NCBI GenBank assembly: GCA_023055355.1
Contig: JALJCS010000015.1
Coordinates: forward strand, 16,295,516 to 16,359,515
Source: Agelaius tricolor
Lineage: Eukaryota > Chordata > Aves > Passeriformes > Icteridae
Direction of reading: 5' to 3'
Length of the DNA stretch: 64,000 bases
Shown: piece by piece, positions 13,735-23,060 of the stretch
Layout: every line of letters starts with the position of its first letter
Numbering within the stretch: the stretch's first letter is position 1
Notes under the pieces: generated by a model
Databases searched by the model: none
The model's input: only the letters and a program-made list of their open reading frames with translations
Told to the model about the DNA's origin: nothing
Made by a program: the position numbers and the translations under genes

Positions 13735-14620
13735 AGGGAAGTGCTCTGTGGACATACCTAGGGCCGGGCAGCCCGTGGGAGCCGCCGGGTGACAACCGGA
13801 GCTCCGCTCTGGATGCGCGGCCAGACGGATCCATAGTTCCGCCCAGACTCCCCTTTTGTTTCAGGGATGGGATTTAGAGAGAAACAAACAAGAAACAAAC
13901 GAACAGCGGATGCGGTCCTCACCTTCGCGCCCCTCCCGGGCGGCGGGGCCTGTCTCCCGCACCTGGCTGAGGCGGGACCCGCGGTTTGGCGGCCGCTGCA
14001 GCCCTCGGGGGCTGTGCCCGGGGACAGGGACTGGGCCTGGGACAGGGACCAGACTATAGCGGGGACAGGGGCTGTGCCCGGGGTCAGGGTTGTGCCGGGT
14101 GCGAGGGCCGTGCCCGGGAGTTGTGCCGGGGCCGGGGGCTGTGGCGGGGCCGGGGGCTGTGCCGGGGCCGGGGGCTGTGCCGGGCCGAGGCTGTGCCGGG
14201 CTCTGCCCGAGGTGAAAGTGGTGCCGGGGCCGGGGCTGTGCCGGGGACAGGGCTCTGCCGGGATCTGGGGCTGTGCCTGGGCCGGGGGCTGTGCCCCTGG
14301 ACGTGGCGGCCTGGCCGGGCCGGGCTCCGGGCAGCCCCCGAGGGGGCCCGGCCGCCCCACAAGCGACCCCGCCGGCCGCGGCCCCGGTGCCATGAGGGAC
14401 GGGGAGGGGCTGCATCCCTGCACAGACAGCCCCGGGCCGGGGCGATCAGGAGCTGCTGGAAGCAGGGAGGTGAAAATCCGTGCCAGAGCCCGCCCCAGGG
14501 CTGCTGCTCCCCCGGCCGGGCTGGCGGCAGGGAGGCAAAGGCGTGTGGGCTCCGAGCTCTGCCGACACCCTGCTGTCCCCACACCCTGCAGCCTTTCGGG
14601 GACACCCAGATTGAATGGAA
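13735..14620. other. CpG-rich block, possible unannotated promoter
   Basis: Directly after the purine tract the sequence switches to very GC-rich and CpG-containing for about 900 bases. It lies about 9 kb downstream of the MAF transcription start and about 5 kb past the MAF poly(A) signal. CpG-rich blocks often mark promoters, so a non-coding transcript could start here. However, much of the GC content comes from a minisatellite, so it may be only a repeat. Long open frames on both strands follow from the lack of AT-rich stops. Confidence 0.5.
13985..14330. repeat. G-rich minisatellite (GCCGGGG...GGCTGTG units)
   Basis: Degenerate units built on GGGGCTGTGCCGGG repeat through this stretch. 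Three near-perfect 18-base units, GCCGGGGCCGGGGGCTGT, sit back to back at 14125-14142, 14143-14160 (one mismatch) and 14161-14178. Repeated runs of four to five G on the plus strand make this a strong G-quadruplex candidate. The Pro/Ala/Gln-rich 327-codon minus-strand frame across it is a translation of the repeat, not a gene. Confidence 0.85.
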
Positions 14621-15704
14621 AGCCCAAGGACTGAAGGTCAGGGAGATGCCAGAGCCTTCGCTGGAACAGGGTGTTGAGGCTCAACGCCTCCGTCCACAGC
14701 CATCGGCATCTCTGCTGTATCAGGACAAGCTGGGGCAGCATTGCTCAGGACTGTGGGTCTTTATGAATTAACAATTGAGAGCAGCACCCAGGGACACTCC
14801 AACCTCTACCCCCGCTGCAAACTTGAGGACACTGCTCGATTTGTTATTTACTGGGGATTTTTTTTTCTGCATGGAGGAGAAACACCAGTTCTAGAAAACT
14901 TCTGCTCTCTCTTTGATTCCTTCCATGTAAAGCGTTGCATTGCGATGCATTATAAAACAATGACATTTATTAATTAAAATAAAAAAGCAAATCATGGCAC
15001 AAAGTCCACAGGGCTTCAAAACAAGCAAGGAGAGAGGCAGGGCAAGTTCTGTCCTCGTCACTCACTGCACCACGATTACAGGCCTGCACGCTTCACTGTG
15101 TGTTGCAAGTGACACAGTTTTAAAAGCCAGAATTTGGAGGGAAAAAAGTGGGTGCAGCAATAGTGAACGAAAATGATCATTTCAGAGAGCGCTGAAATAC
15201 AGGCAGCGTGCATCGAGGGCACTGAGATGTTGTCACACTGTGCTGGGTCAACCCGATACGGTGATAGATAGCTCGGGATGGAGCTGCCTGTCTGCCAACT
15301 ACAGCCTCGCAGATCCCTGGCCTCTTGCTTTTCACTTGATAACTTAAGTCACATCCTGGACTATTTTTGCATTGTGTTGGCTTAGAGCTCACAAATCTGA
15401 ATGCACTCAGCCCTCAGAGTGACAAATGTTATTCTCGGTCCTCCCCCGCAATTTCAGGCAGTCAAGAATTAGATGCAGCAGAGTGTACAGTATTTTAATC
15501 TATTGATTTGTACCTGCTGTGCCCAAAAAAATTCATTAGAAGAGCCTTAAAATTATGAAGTGGTTTGGTGCTCAGCTCCTTCCTGAAAAGACGAGTTCTT
15601 TCTTGGCCGCTCACCTCTGCCACGTTCTGGGGTGTGCTACATCATGTTATTCATACTGAGACCTGCACTTAAAACAGAGATCTGAAGCATTTGGTTGCAG
15701 ACTC

Positions 15705-15729
15705 TGTGTGTGTGTGTTGTGTGTGTGTT
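15705..15729. repeat. (TG)n microsatellite, interrupted
   Basis: TG dinucleotides repeat with one TTG interruption around 15717-15720. Confidence 0.9.
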
Positions 15730-16948
15730 CAAGCACGATTGGTTTTTGTCAGAGCTGAGCAAACAAAATCTATCCTGCTCTCCATAGCTACCCCCAGAAT
15801 GCCCAAGCCTCATGGCAGCCGCTCACAACACAGCGATTCGGAAAGAGGGAGGGAAAAAAGTGTATTAAAAAAACCTTAATTCCTAACATTGAAGTATGTA
15901 GGATTTTTTTTTTTTTTCCTGCATGAAATTTTAAATTCAGCCATCTGAACAGGTGTCAGAAACAGTGGGTCCATTTAGCTCCTCTGATGATCGGAGTAAT
16001 AAATATAGAGGATTTCCTTTCAACACAGCACATGCTGAAATGACACCAATGTAGTTCTGGCATCTGAGCAGATAATTCTGATATATGCATCATTTCCTCC
16101 CTAAATCCAGGAAGCAGCTACACTCTCTATCTGATATTAGTATATTATGTCAAATAGAAATTGGTATTAAAATTATGAATGATTCTAGATCAAGAACTTC
16201 CTACACACTACGCAGAGGGAGGGGGAGGAAACAGCTGCATAAAAGCTTTCGGAAGGGAAAAGAAAAAAAGACCTGGGAAAGTTCATTTTTTAAACTAAAA
16301 ATTTGCTGCCATGTTTCGTGTGGGGGGAGTTTTCAAGTGACATTTTGATTCAGCACTGGAGTTTTTGTTTTAAAAGGGTGATGAAGACTTTCTAATAAAT
16401 AGAAGCTCTCCCCACTCAGTTTGCAAACAGGCACTTCTCGCTGCATGCCTAGGGAGAAATAATTCAGGAAATAAATATGCACTGGTGTGACTGGGATATT
16501 TCCCTGCCTTCTCCCGTCTTTTTTTTAGGATTCAGTCCAGGATGACATTTTTTCAAGCAGGGAAAATGCTGTAGCAAAACCAAAAAAATACTCTCGGCCT
16601 CTGCTCAGCAGAAGCCTGGAGGCAGGGCAGGAGAGGTTATGTTTCGTTTTAGGGGGTGGAAATTAAAAAAGCTTAGGGGCAAGGTGGGCTGGGGAGGGAG
16701 GAGGGGGCTGAGCCTCAGTGTACACCATTTCCCAGCCAGCAAAGGGCTGCTGTGCATGCACGTATCTCCCAGCACCAGTCACATGAAAGTTCTTTGTAAT
16801 GTAGTTAATAAATGGAAAGGCACTACAGGACTATGGGAAAAATAGGATGTTGTTAGTGATGGCCAGATTAAGACCACACACACCTTTTGACACCCAATTG
16901 CCTGGCCCGGGCAGCATTCCACCCAGTTTTTACCTGTGGGAGAACAGT

Positions 16949-17015
16949 GGGATCCTGCTCCCCTTTGAAATCCCCAGGATTGCACCTCTGAGTTCAATGG
17001 GAGCAGGATTGAGGC
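16949..17015. repeat. Ancient amniote palindromic repeat, nearly whole copy
   Basis: The left arm GGATCCTGCTCCCCTTTGAA (16951-16970) and the right arm TTCAATGGGAGCAGGATT (16993-17010) are imperfect inverted repeats around a short centre. This is the layout of the same old element family whose relics occur elsewhere in the window (27.4, 27.5 and 51.1 kb). It resembles a small non-autonomous DNA transposon relic. Family name not assigned. Confidence 0.6.
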
Positions 17016-18716
17016 CAGAGTCAAGCAAGGGGTGATTAATGAATGTAGGTTATTCAGAGCAGAGCGGTTCCAATTAGTCCTCAGCAAGCAGTCCTGCGGC
17101 AAAGGTGGGCGCTCCCCTGCAATGACTCATACAGAGAACCCCAATACTCACTTTGCTTTAGTGAATATTAAAATGTGTACCTTATTTCTTTCCCCTTCAC
17201 TTGGCCAGTTGGCGTGTTTCAGGCTAAAATTCAAGTGCAGCCTAAGGAAGGTTGCATTTTTTAACGTGCAAAGCAAGATTGTCATCACAATGCCAAACTG
17301 GAAGAAAGCTTTTTTCCCCTCTCAGGCTGGGGGTGTGATGGGAATTTTCCCTTTGTCACCCTATTCTAGGAAGTCTGTTTCTAGGAAGGTTTTCTCTTAT
17401 CTCTCAAATTGTTCAAATAGGATGTTTGGTTTTTTCCCTCCGTGAAAGAAGATACTTCAGGGAGGCAGCAGTGCTCTCCTCGCTCTTCACTACTCAGTAC
17501 TCAATTCACAGTACTTTTAAAATCTATTGCCTGCTTCTAACTTTGCTTGCAAGGAAGCCTGAAGTGACAGCAGGGTGTGAGGATGAGACTGGACCAGAAA
17601 TGGTCCTGCTCTGGGCAGCCTGGTGTTCTGTGCTCCCTTGGGGGCTGCAGCACCACTTCAGCGGGGGCTCTGCTGATGACAGGTCTTGTCCCTTCCCTTC
17701 CTTGCTCTCAGCAATGGCAGCAGGAAAGCTTCAGAGTCCCTGCAAAAACACCTGGGCGTCGGTAAAGGCTCAGTCAGGGAAGGGAAGGTGGGAGACAGAA
17801 TAACGAGCAGCCTTGTCTTTATGAGAGGAGATAATTCCCAGCTCGGCCAATCGCAACCAGTTTACCCACAGATTACACATTAACCAGAAAATGGAACTCA
17901 AATTAACCAGAATCTGGAGCTTGAACCATTACTCAAACCCTGGTGCAACAGCAGGTCAGATGCCAAAGGGCAGGTTGGTGCCCCGGCACTGGGGAGGGGT
18001 GAGACACAGCATCGGCTTCGGAGAGCAAGCCACTGCTGTCACCAACAGAGAGGCTGGTGTCCACCCCTGCCAAAGGGACCTCAGCGGGAGCAGAGTGACC
18101 AGCACCAGCCACTGCCCACTGACACAGGCTGTCGTGGGTGTAAGTGCTGCAGGGGGACTCAGAGCCACACCTTGACCTTGCAGCTCGACCCTTGACAGAG
18201 GCTGGACCAGCCAGGCAGAGGGAAGGCAACAGGTCCTGTCCCTTCAGGGCCACCAGCACCCAGGAGGGATGACCTTACTGCTGGGAAGAAGTTGCACCAG
18301 CTGCAGGGGGGAAAAACACAAAGGAGAAGAAAAAGGTGTTTGGTTTATGAGCCTGGGTCTGGAGATAACCCCCCCATCCTAGAGAGGCTGGAGCATCCTT
18401 CAGAGAGGCCTCTGCCTCTCACAGAAAGGGGACAGATAATCCCATTCAGAGAGCAGGACAGCGCTCTGCCGAGGGACACTGCAGGCTCTCAGGGAAAGGT
18501 GGCTTTAAATGAACCGGGTCGAGCATCTGAGGAGCCTTTCAAAGTTCAAATGCCCTTTGACATGGGGAACTGCAGTGAAGAGGGGCTCAGAGACCTGAAT
18601 GTTTCTAGCACATTAACCTTTGGGGTTGATTGTTTAAAGCAAATAACTCTCAAAAGTTGGAGGAAGTCCTTTGGATTTTTTTTTCTCCGCTCCTCAGCTC
18701 TCTCTGGACTTTCTAA

Positions 18717-18845
18717 GGCCTGTAGCAAAAGAAAAAACAACAAAACAAAACCAAAAAAAACAAAAACAAAACAAAAAATTCCCCAGGGTAAAAAAAAAAA
18801 AAGAAAAAAGAAGGGTGAAAAAGCAAAGAAAAGAAAAAAGGAGGT
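18717..18845. repeat. A-rich low-complexity run
   Basis: The sequence is a mixture of CAAAA, AAAAC and GAAAA words with a brief break at TTCCCCAGGG. It creates a lysine-rich open frame tail that should not be read as protein. No CR1- or retrogene-like body is visible just upstream, so it is not clearly a retroposed poly-A tail. Confidence 0.75.
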
Positions 18846-19381
18846 AGTATGGACCAAAATGGTAAGAAATTTTTCAGTCTAGAATTAAGTGGCTCTGTGA
18901 CAAGCCAAGCTTGATGCAGTGTCATCTCTTACTAGAGACAGGCATGCTTAGCTGGGATCAGATGATAAGAGGATGTGAAGTCTTCTCTTTCACTTCACTC
19001 CATCATAAAACAATCAAAATACAGGGCCATATCGTGTCATCAGGTTTTAAGCAGACCTCCCCTTTGAGATCTCCTAGAACTTGGTGGGATGATCTGAGTC
19101 ACTGAAACTGCCCTCACTGCACTACTGAGAAGTCAGAAGCAGCACCTGAAAGCTCACGGTTTTTTTTCGTCTACCTGAAAGAGAACTTGAGTCCTAGCAG
19201 GTGACAGTTTTCCATTTTACACGAAGCTATGCTTTTCCTTCTCCCCTCCTGAACATTTTTGAGTCCAGCTCGTGGGTGAGCATCGCCCCTTCGGCAGGCA
19301 GCACGCTGAAGTACTGCGCTCGCAGTTATGGAACTTTGAACTACACACTAAGAAACTGAGTACAGAATCAAAAAAATGCAG

Positions 19382-19387
19382 TTTATT
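19382..19387 (-). terminator. MAF: MAF distal poly(A) signal AATAAA
   Basis: On the minus strand the sequence reads AATAATAAACTGCATTTTTT, a canonical AATAAA with T-rich sequence just downstream. Cleavage would be expected 10-30 bases further, at about 19355-19372. It is the last good signal before the sequence loses its 3'-UTR character. Confidence 0.7.
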
Positions 19388-19545
19388 ATTGTAGATTATT
19401 CTCTCTTTCGATATAACCATAGAGTTGAAAATGAAAGAAAAGCACATAGGAACATCACACGTGGTTAGTTAGTAACTCAAGATATAAAACAATTTTGCAC
19501 AGCAAAATATGTAAAAGAAAAAGTAACTGACAAGATTTTTTTATA

Positions 19546-19551
19546 TTTATT
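19546..19551 (-). terminator. MAF: Internal AATAAA poly(A) signal
   Basis: A canonical AATAAA in the MAF sense strand, in the context CACAATAAATATAAAA, lies about 165 bases before the distal signal. It could give a slightly shorter 3' UTR. Confidence 0.4.
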
Positions 19552-20736
19552 GTGGTAAGATTTACTTTCCATTTTTTTTTTAAAAGACAGGATATCAGTC
19601 CCTGAAAATAAAATTTACTGATTATTGCCTTTAAAACTGTGGAATTTTTGAAGTTACAGAAAATCCAGTTCTGCACCACAATACAACTGTAAAAAAATCT
19701 GCATCATTTTAAAACTGTGCAGTAATGCCATCTTTATAACTGCATAAATTGTATTAGCGTTCTAAACAGGTTCGTAATTTTTTTGTTGTTGTTTTTGTAT
19801 TATATGCTTGCAGGTTATATCTTAGTGCAATTCAGTCCCAAATACTTCAATTTTGAAAAAAAAAAAAAAACAACCCATACATTTTTAATGTAAAATACCC
19901 CTATAGATATAAACAGGGGTGCCTCCCCCTTTTAATACTTTGGTTTTCAAATACAGTCAGTGGTATAGCAAGGACTACATATACCCAACTTATATTTAAG
20001 TTGCAAGCACATGCTGCATAAACTACTTTTTAAAACAGTCCCGTTGCAAATTCTACCCCCCTTTACATCACGACAGTAAACAATTTAGTGCATCAATCTT
20101 TAAAAAAAAAAATCTACATCTAAACAGACCTAACTCTTTCGAATTTATCTATAACATTCCTTTATCTGTAGCATACATTTTAACTGGGCTAACAGATGAC
20201 AGAAACTAGAATTAAATTATATACTAGGAACCCAGAGCATTCCACATTTGACAATGACCAAACGCAAAATGAAAAAAAAAAATGGGGCAGATCACTTAAA
20301 ATTAATTTTAGACTGTTTTTAGGCAACAGCATGGTTTCAATGTCCCCCCCAATTGGGATGTGAATTTTGTTTTTGAACATCTTTCCAAAGTTCTTTCTGT
20401 GTTTTTGGGTTTTTTTTATTTTTTTAATTTTTTTTTGCCACATTAGGTTACCAAAATCCATTCTGGCAGGTTTTTTGAGAGGGAATGCTTCAGTGCATTT
20501 AAAAGGAAGTCTGAAGTTTTGAGTAACTCAAAGCAGTTTTAGAGCAGATGCAAACTTTAATGGGAGGAAGAGGAGGAGGAAGATCAAAGGTTGCACTTTT
20601 TTGCTTTCAACCCAAAAAAGTGATGAGGCAATAAAACAAAAGGATGAATGCCATGCCATAATAGTCTCCAAAAGTCCATTTCCAAGCAAAAGAAAAAAAA
20701 AATAATTATACCGTACATGACCAGCATGCAGGGTTT

Positions 20737-20742
20737 TTTATT
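20737..20742 (-). terminator. MAF: Proximal AATAAA poly(A) signal
   Basis: The minus strand reads ATTAATAAAAAACCCTGCAT. Use of this signal would give a 3' UTR of roughly 0.9 kb and remove the distal, apparently conserved half. It is only a motif match. Confidence 0.4.
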
Positions 20743-21315
20743 AATATAATGTCTCTTTTTCATAGTCTTTTGAAACAGTTATAGTTCATTGTTGCTAAGA
20801 CAAAATAGCAAGCGTAATGCATGAGATGAGTATGGGATTCTAATGGCAGACTAAAGTCTCACGTTTGGCAGATTAAGGCCAAAACTCACATGAACACACC
20901 GAAGGTTGATGCAGGCTTGATTTTGGCAGGTTGATCTAGGCATATCTCTAGTTTTGCACAACAACGCTAAAAACTGATGGAACTCAGCAAGCTGGAGTCT
21001 AAAATTTTCACTTTTTTTTTTTTTGTATTTTTTGTTTTGTTTAGTTTTTAATTTTTTTTTTATTTTATTTTTCTTTTTGCAAAGCTCAAATCTCATATGA
21101 AGAACTCAGGATGGCAAAAAAAAAAATCTGACTTTTTGGACACAGCAAGCTCAAAAGAAAAAAAACCTCATGAACTTAAAAATATATAATATAATGTGGA
21201 TGGCAGGTTTCAAAGAAGAGCAAGCTTCATATGAAGAACTGAGTTGGTGGCGAGTTTGTATCTTTCAAATTAAAAAAAAAAACACAACAGCAAGCCCCCA
21301 CAAAAAAAAATTAAA

Positions 21316-21342
21316 AATAATAATAATAATAATAATAATAAA
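21316..21342. repeat. (AAT)9 microsatellite
   Basis: Nine AAT units, read as ATT in the MAF sense, lie inside the MAF 3' UTR. They are likely to be length-variable between individuals. Confidence 0.9.
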
Positions 21343-21587
21343 CAGAAAAGAAACTCATGTAGAACTTTAGGTTGGCCAACACGGAGCCAGCCCACCTTAA
21401 AAAGGAAAAAAAAAACAAAAACAAACACCAACCCAAAAAACAACTTTGTTTTAAAATTGTTTTGAGTTTTTTTTTTTCTTTTTTAAAAAAAGGTAATAGA
21501 AGGTGGCAAGCGGGGTTGTGGCTCTAGCAAAGCCCCCAACAACAACTCACACGGAGAACTTTTAGTTAAGGTGGCAAGGCTGTGGGA

Positions 21588-21593
21588 ACTCAC
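21588..21593 (-). promoter_or_regulatory. MAF: Splice donor GTGAGT overlapping the MAF stop codon
   Basis: In the MAF sense the end of the frame reads TTT TTC ATG TGA GTT. A consensus donor GTGAGT starts at the G of the last ATG codon, so splicing after ...TTC AT would remove the stop. In mammals MAF has a short isoform ending in Met right at this point and a long isoform in which the last codon becomes Ile after splicing to a downstream exon. The same arrangement is visible here. The partner exon was not found in the window. Confidence 0.7.
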
Positions 21594-21949
21594 ATGAAAA
21601 ACTCTGGAGAGGAAGGGTTGTCGCTGCTGGATCCGTTTTCTCTGAAGCCATTGCTGACCAGCTTCTCGTACTTTTCCTTGTAGGCGTCCCTCTCCCGGAC
21701 CAGCCTGGAGATCTCCTGCTTTAGGTGCTCCACTTGCTGCAGCAGCTGGTTCTTCTCCGACTCCAGGACGTGCCGCTGCTGGACCCTCTTGAAGCGGCAG
21801 GACTGGGCATAGCCCCTGTTTTTGAGGGTCCTCCTCTTCTGCTTCAGCCGGATCACCTCTTCCTTGCTGACGCCCCGCAGCTGCCGGTTCAGCTCCCGCA
21901 CCGACATGGTCACCAGCTGCTCGTCGGAGAAGCGGTCGTCGAAGTGGAG

Positions 21950-21985
<36 letters not shown>

Positions 21986-22006
21986 GTGCGGGTGGTGCAG
22001 CCCCCC

Positions 22007-22037
<31 letters not shown>

Positions 22038-22106
22038 GAGCCGGAGCCGGCGGCCGAGGAGGCGGAGGAGGGCGGCGCGCTGCCCGGCGCCGCGGCGTGG
22101 GGGTGC

Positions 22107-22141
<35 letters not shown>

Positions 22142-22687
22142 GTGCGGGTGGTGGTGGTGGTGGTGGTAGTGGGGCGCGCCGCCCTGCGCCGCCGCCGCGG
22201 CGATCACCGCCGACACCACGGCGGCCGCCGAGCCCATCTCCTCGGCCGGCACGGAGCCGCCGGCGGCCGCGGCCAGCTGCTGCCCTCTAGCATAGCCATC
22301 GAAGGCGCCGGGCAGCGGGTGGTGGCTGCTGTTGATCAGCGCCTCCACCGCGTCCTCGGGGCTGAAGCCCAGCGCCTCCGGGTTGAGCTGCTGCGGGTAC
22401 CCCGTCATCCAGTAGTAGTCTTCCAGGTGGGTCTTCTGGTCGGAGCCGGAGCCGGGGCTGGGCGCCGAGAAGCTGGGGGACGGGGGCACGGAGCTGCAGG
22501 GCGTGCTCATCGGGGTGGAGGAGAGCGATCCCCCGGCGATCAGGCGGCCGCACTGGCTGATAATGCGATCGGTCTCCACCGGCTCCTTTTTCACTTCAAA
22601 CTTCATCAGATCGAAGTCATTAACATATTCCATGGCCAGGGGACTGGTGGGCAGGTCGGAGCTGCTCATCGCCAGCTCTGATGCCAT
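21590..22687 (-). CDS. MAF: Transcription factor c-MAF (large Maf bZIP protein), short isoform
   Basis: This encodes 365 residues of the large Maf protein c-MAF, a nuclear bZIP factor that binds MARE sites (TGCTGA-centred) as homo- or heterodimers. Known roles include lens crystallin expression, T-cell and macrophage programmes and chondrocyte differentiation. Visible parts: an acidic/Ser-Pro transactivation region at 1-120; a SUMO motif V32-K33-K34-E35; the GSK3-type phosphorylation ladder S54, T58, T62, S66, S70 at four-residue spacing; the conserved Maf N-terminal block around 87-118 (HLEDYYW to DAVEALI); Ala-, His- and Gly-rich spacers at 138-246; and an extended homology region from about 250. 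The basic region is at 275-306 with the Maf-specific NRGYAQSC at 290-297, and the zipper heptads are L308, L315, L322, L329, Y336 and L343. The start was chosen because it is the first in-frame ATG, has a strong context (A at -3, G at +4) and gives the known MASELAM N-terminus. Mammalian short c-MAF is slightly longer, with different His/Gly tracts. Confidence 0.98.
21949..22167 (-). repeat. MAF: GCC/GGC and CAC codon runs in MAF encoding poly-Gly and poly-His
   Basis: Near-pure GCC trinucleotide runs occur on the plus strand at 21949-21983, 22008-22037 and 22107-22139, with a GTG run at 22147-22167. In the MAF sense these are GGC runs encoding three poly-glycine tracts of about ten to twelve residues and a CAC run encoding poly-histidine. 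The runs are nearly uninterrupted at the codon level, so length polymorphism and sequencing or assembly error are both likely here. Confidence 0.9.
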
Positions 22688-22850
22688 CCTTTTGCTGCCG
22701 AGAGTCCTCCAGAAAGGGTGCGCTCCGGGAGCGAGGGGGCTGCTCTGAGTCGCCACCGGGTGAGCCAGCTTGATTTTTGGCGAGCTCCGCTCCGCTCTCC
22801 TGCTCTGCCTCCGATCCGGTCCGCCCCGGCGGCTCCTCTCCCGCTCCGCG

Positions 22851-22880
22851 TTATCCCTCGCAGAGGCTCCGCTGATGCAT
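22851..22880 (-). CDS. uORF 4 in MAF leader (9 codons)
   Basis: This frame starts at the ATG that overlaps the stop of uORF 3 and ends at TAA 22851-22853, encoding MHQRSLCEG. It ends about 160 bases before the MAF AUG, enough room for reinitiation. The AUG lies inside the palindrome CTGATGCATCAG. Confidence 0.35.
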   Translation of the reverse strand: MHQRSLCEG

Positions 22881-22915
22881 CAGAGCGCGGGGCTCACGCT
22901 ATTCGCCTTTTGCAT
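22880..22915 (-). CDS. uORF 3 in MAF leader (11 codons)
   Basis: This frame starts at ATG 22915, encodes MQKANSVSPAL and stops at TGA 22880-22882. It is in the same reading frame as MAF but separated from it by this stop. The stop overlaps the next AUG as TGATG. Confidence 0.35.
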   Translation of the reverse strand: MQKANSVSPAL

Positions 22916-23060
22916 AGAGGGTTTTTTTTTTTCCTCCTCTCTCCCTCCCTTCTCTCTCTCTCTCCTCTCGCTCTTTCGCAGCTCGCGAGCCGCAGCTGGA
23001 AGTGTTAGCTGGTGTTGTTGCGAGTAAATTTGTTGTTGTTGTTGTTTTGTTTTGTTATTT

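Larger units (their letters stand above)
14621..19359. other. Non-coding stretch between CpG block and MAF 3' UTR
   Basis: No coding gene is supported. If this species makes the long MAF isoform, its downstream exon should lie on the minus strand past the 3' UTR, either here or further left. I looked for the short conserved tail exon and did not find it. The stretch holds a TG microsatellite, one palindromic repeat relic and an A-rich run, described separately. Confidence 0.45.
19360..21589 (-). other. MAF: MAF 3' UTR (short, unspliced isoform)
   Basis: This stretch follows the MAF stop codon on the minus strand without a break. It is rich in poly-U and AU tracts and ends at an AATAATAAA signal. 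Several parts, for example 19700-20040 and 20740-20900, read very like what I remember of the mammalian MAF 3' UTR, so I expect strong conservation. That is memory and not an alignment. It contains internal AATAAA signals (19546-19551 and 20737-20742 as read on the minus strand), an (ATT)9 array, a 6-bp-stem hairpin (19897-19920) and the recurring stop/donor-like motif at its start. In transcripts spliced at 21593/21594 this region would be intron. Confidence 0.75.
20878..21604 (-). repeat. MAF: Degenerate repeated motif AGTTCTTCATRTGAGTT in MAF 3' UTR
   Basis: About seven related copies occur, quoted here as the plus strand reads them. They are ACTCACATGAAAAACT (21588, the coding end itself), ACTCACACGGAGAACT (21545), ACTCATGTAGAACT (21352), TTCATATGAAGAACT (21226), CTCATGAACTT (21168), CTCATATGAAGAACT (21092) and ACTCACATGAACAC (20885). 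Several are followed by a GGTGGCAAG- or GGATGGCA-like word, so the original unit was probably longer. The pattern suggests an old local tandem amplification starting at the stop codon. Confidence 0.6.

Noticed and set aside
13385..13834. Phe/Leu-rich minus-strand frame resembling a membrane protein
   Set aside because: It is the complement of the polypurine tract, which is simple repeat and not coding sequence.
13758..14741. 327-codon Pro/Ala/Gln-rich frame on the minus strand, and matching Gly/Arg-rich frames on the plus strand
   Set aside because: They are translations of the G-rich minisatellite. All frames show the same repeat periodicity and none has a domain.
18292..18882. 196-codon frame with lysine-rich C-terminus
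   Set aside because: It starts at TTG, has no domain, and its tail is the A-rich low-complexity run.
21725..22681. 318-codon open frame antisense to MAF
   Set aside because: It consists of Ala/Val/Arg runs complementary to the MAF glycine, histidine and proline codons. GC-rich coding sequence leaves the opposite strand free of stops. No domain.
22688..22756. N-terminal extension of MAF by 23 codons
   Set aside because: The upstream start is GTG, not ATG. The conserved N-terminus MASELAM begins at 22687 in a strong context. There is no in-frame ATG between the TGA at 22880 and this start.
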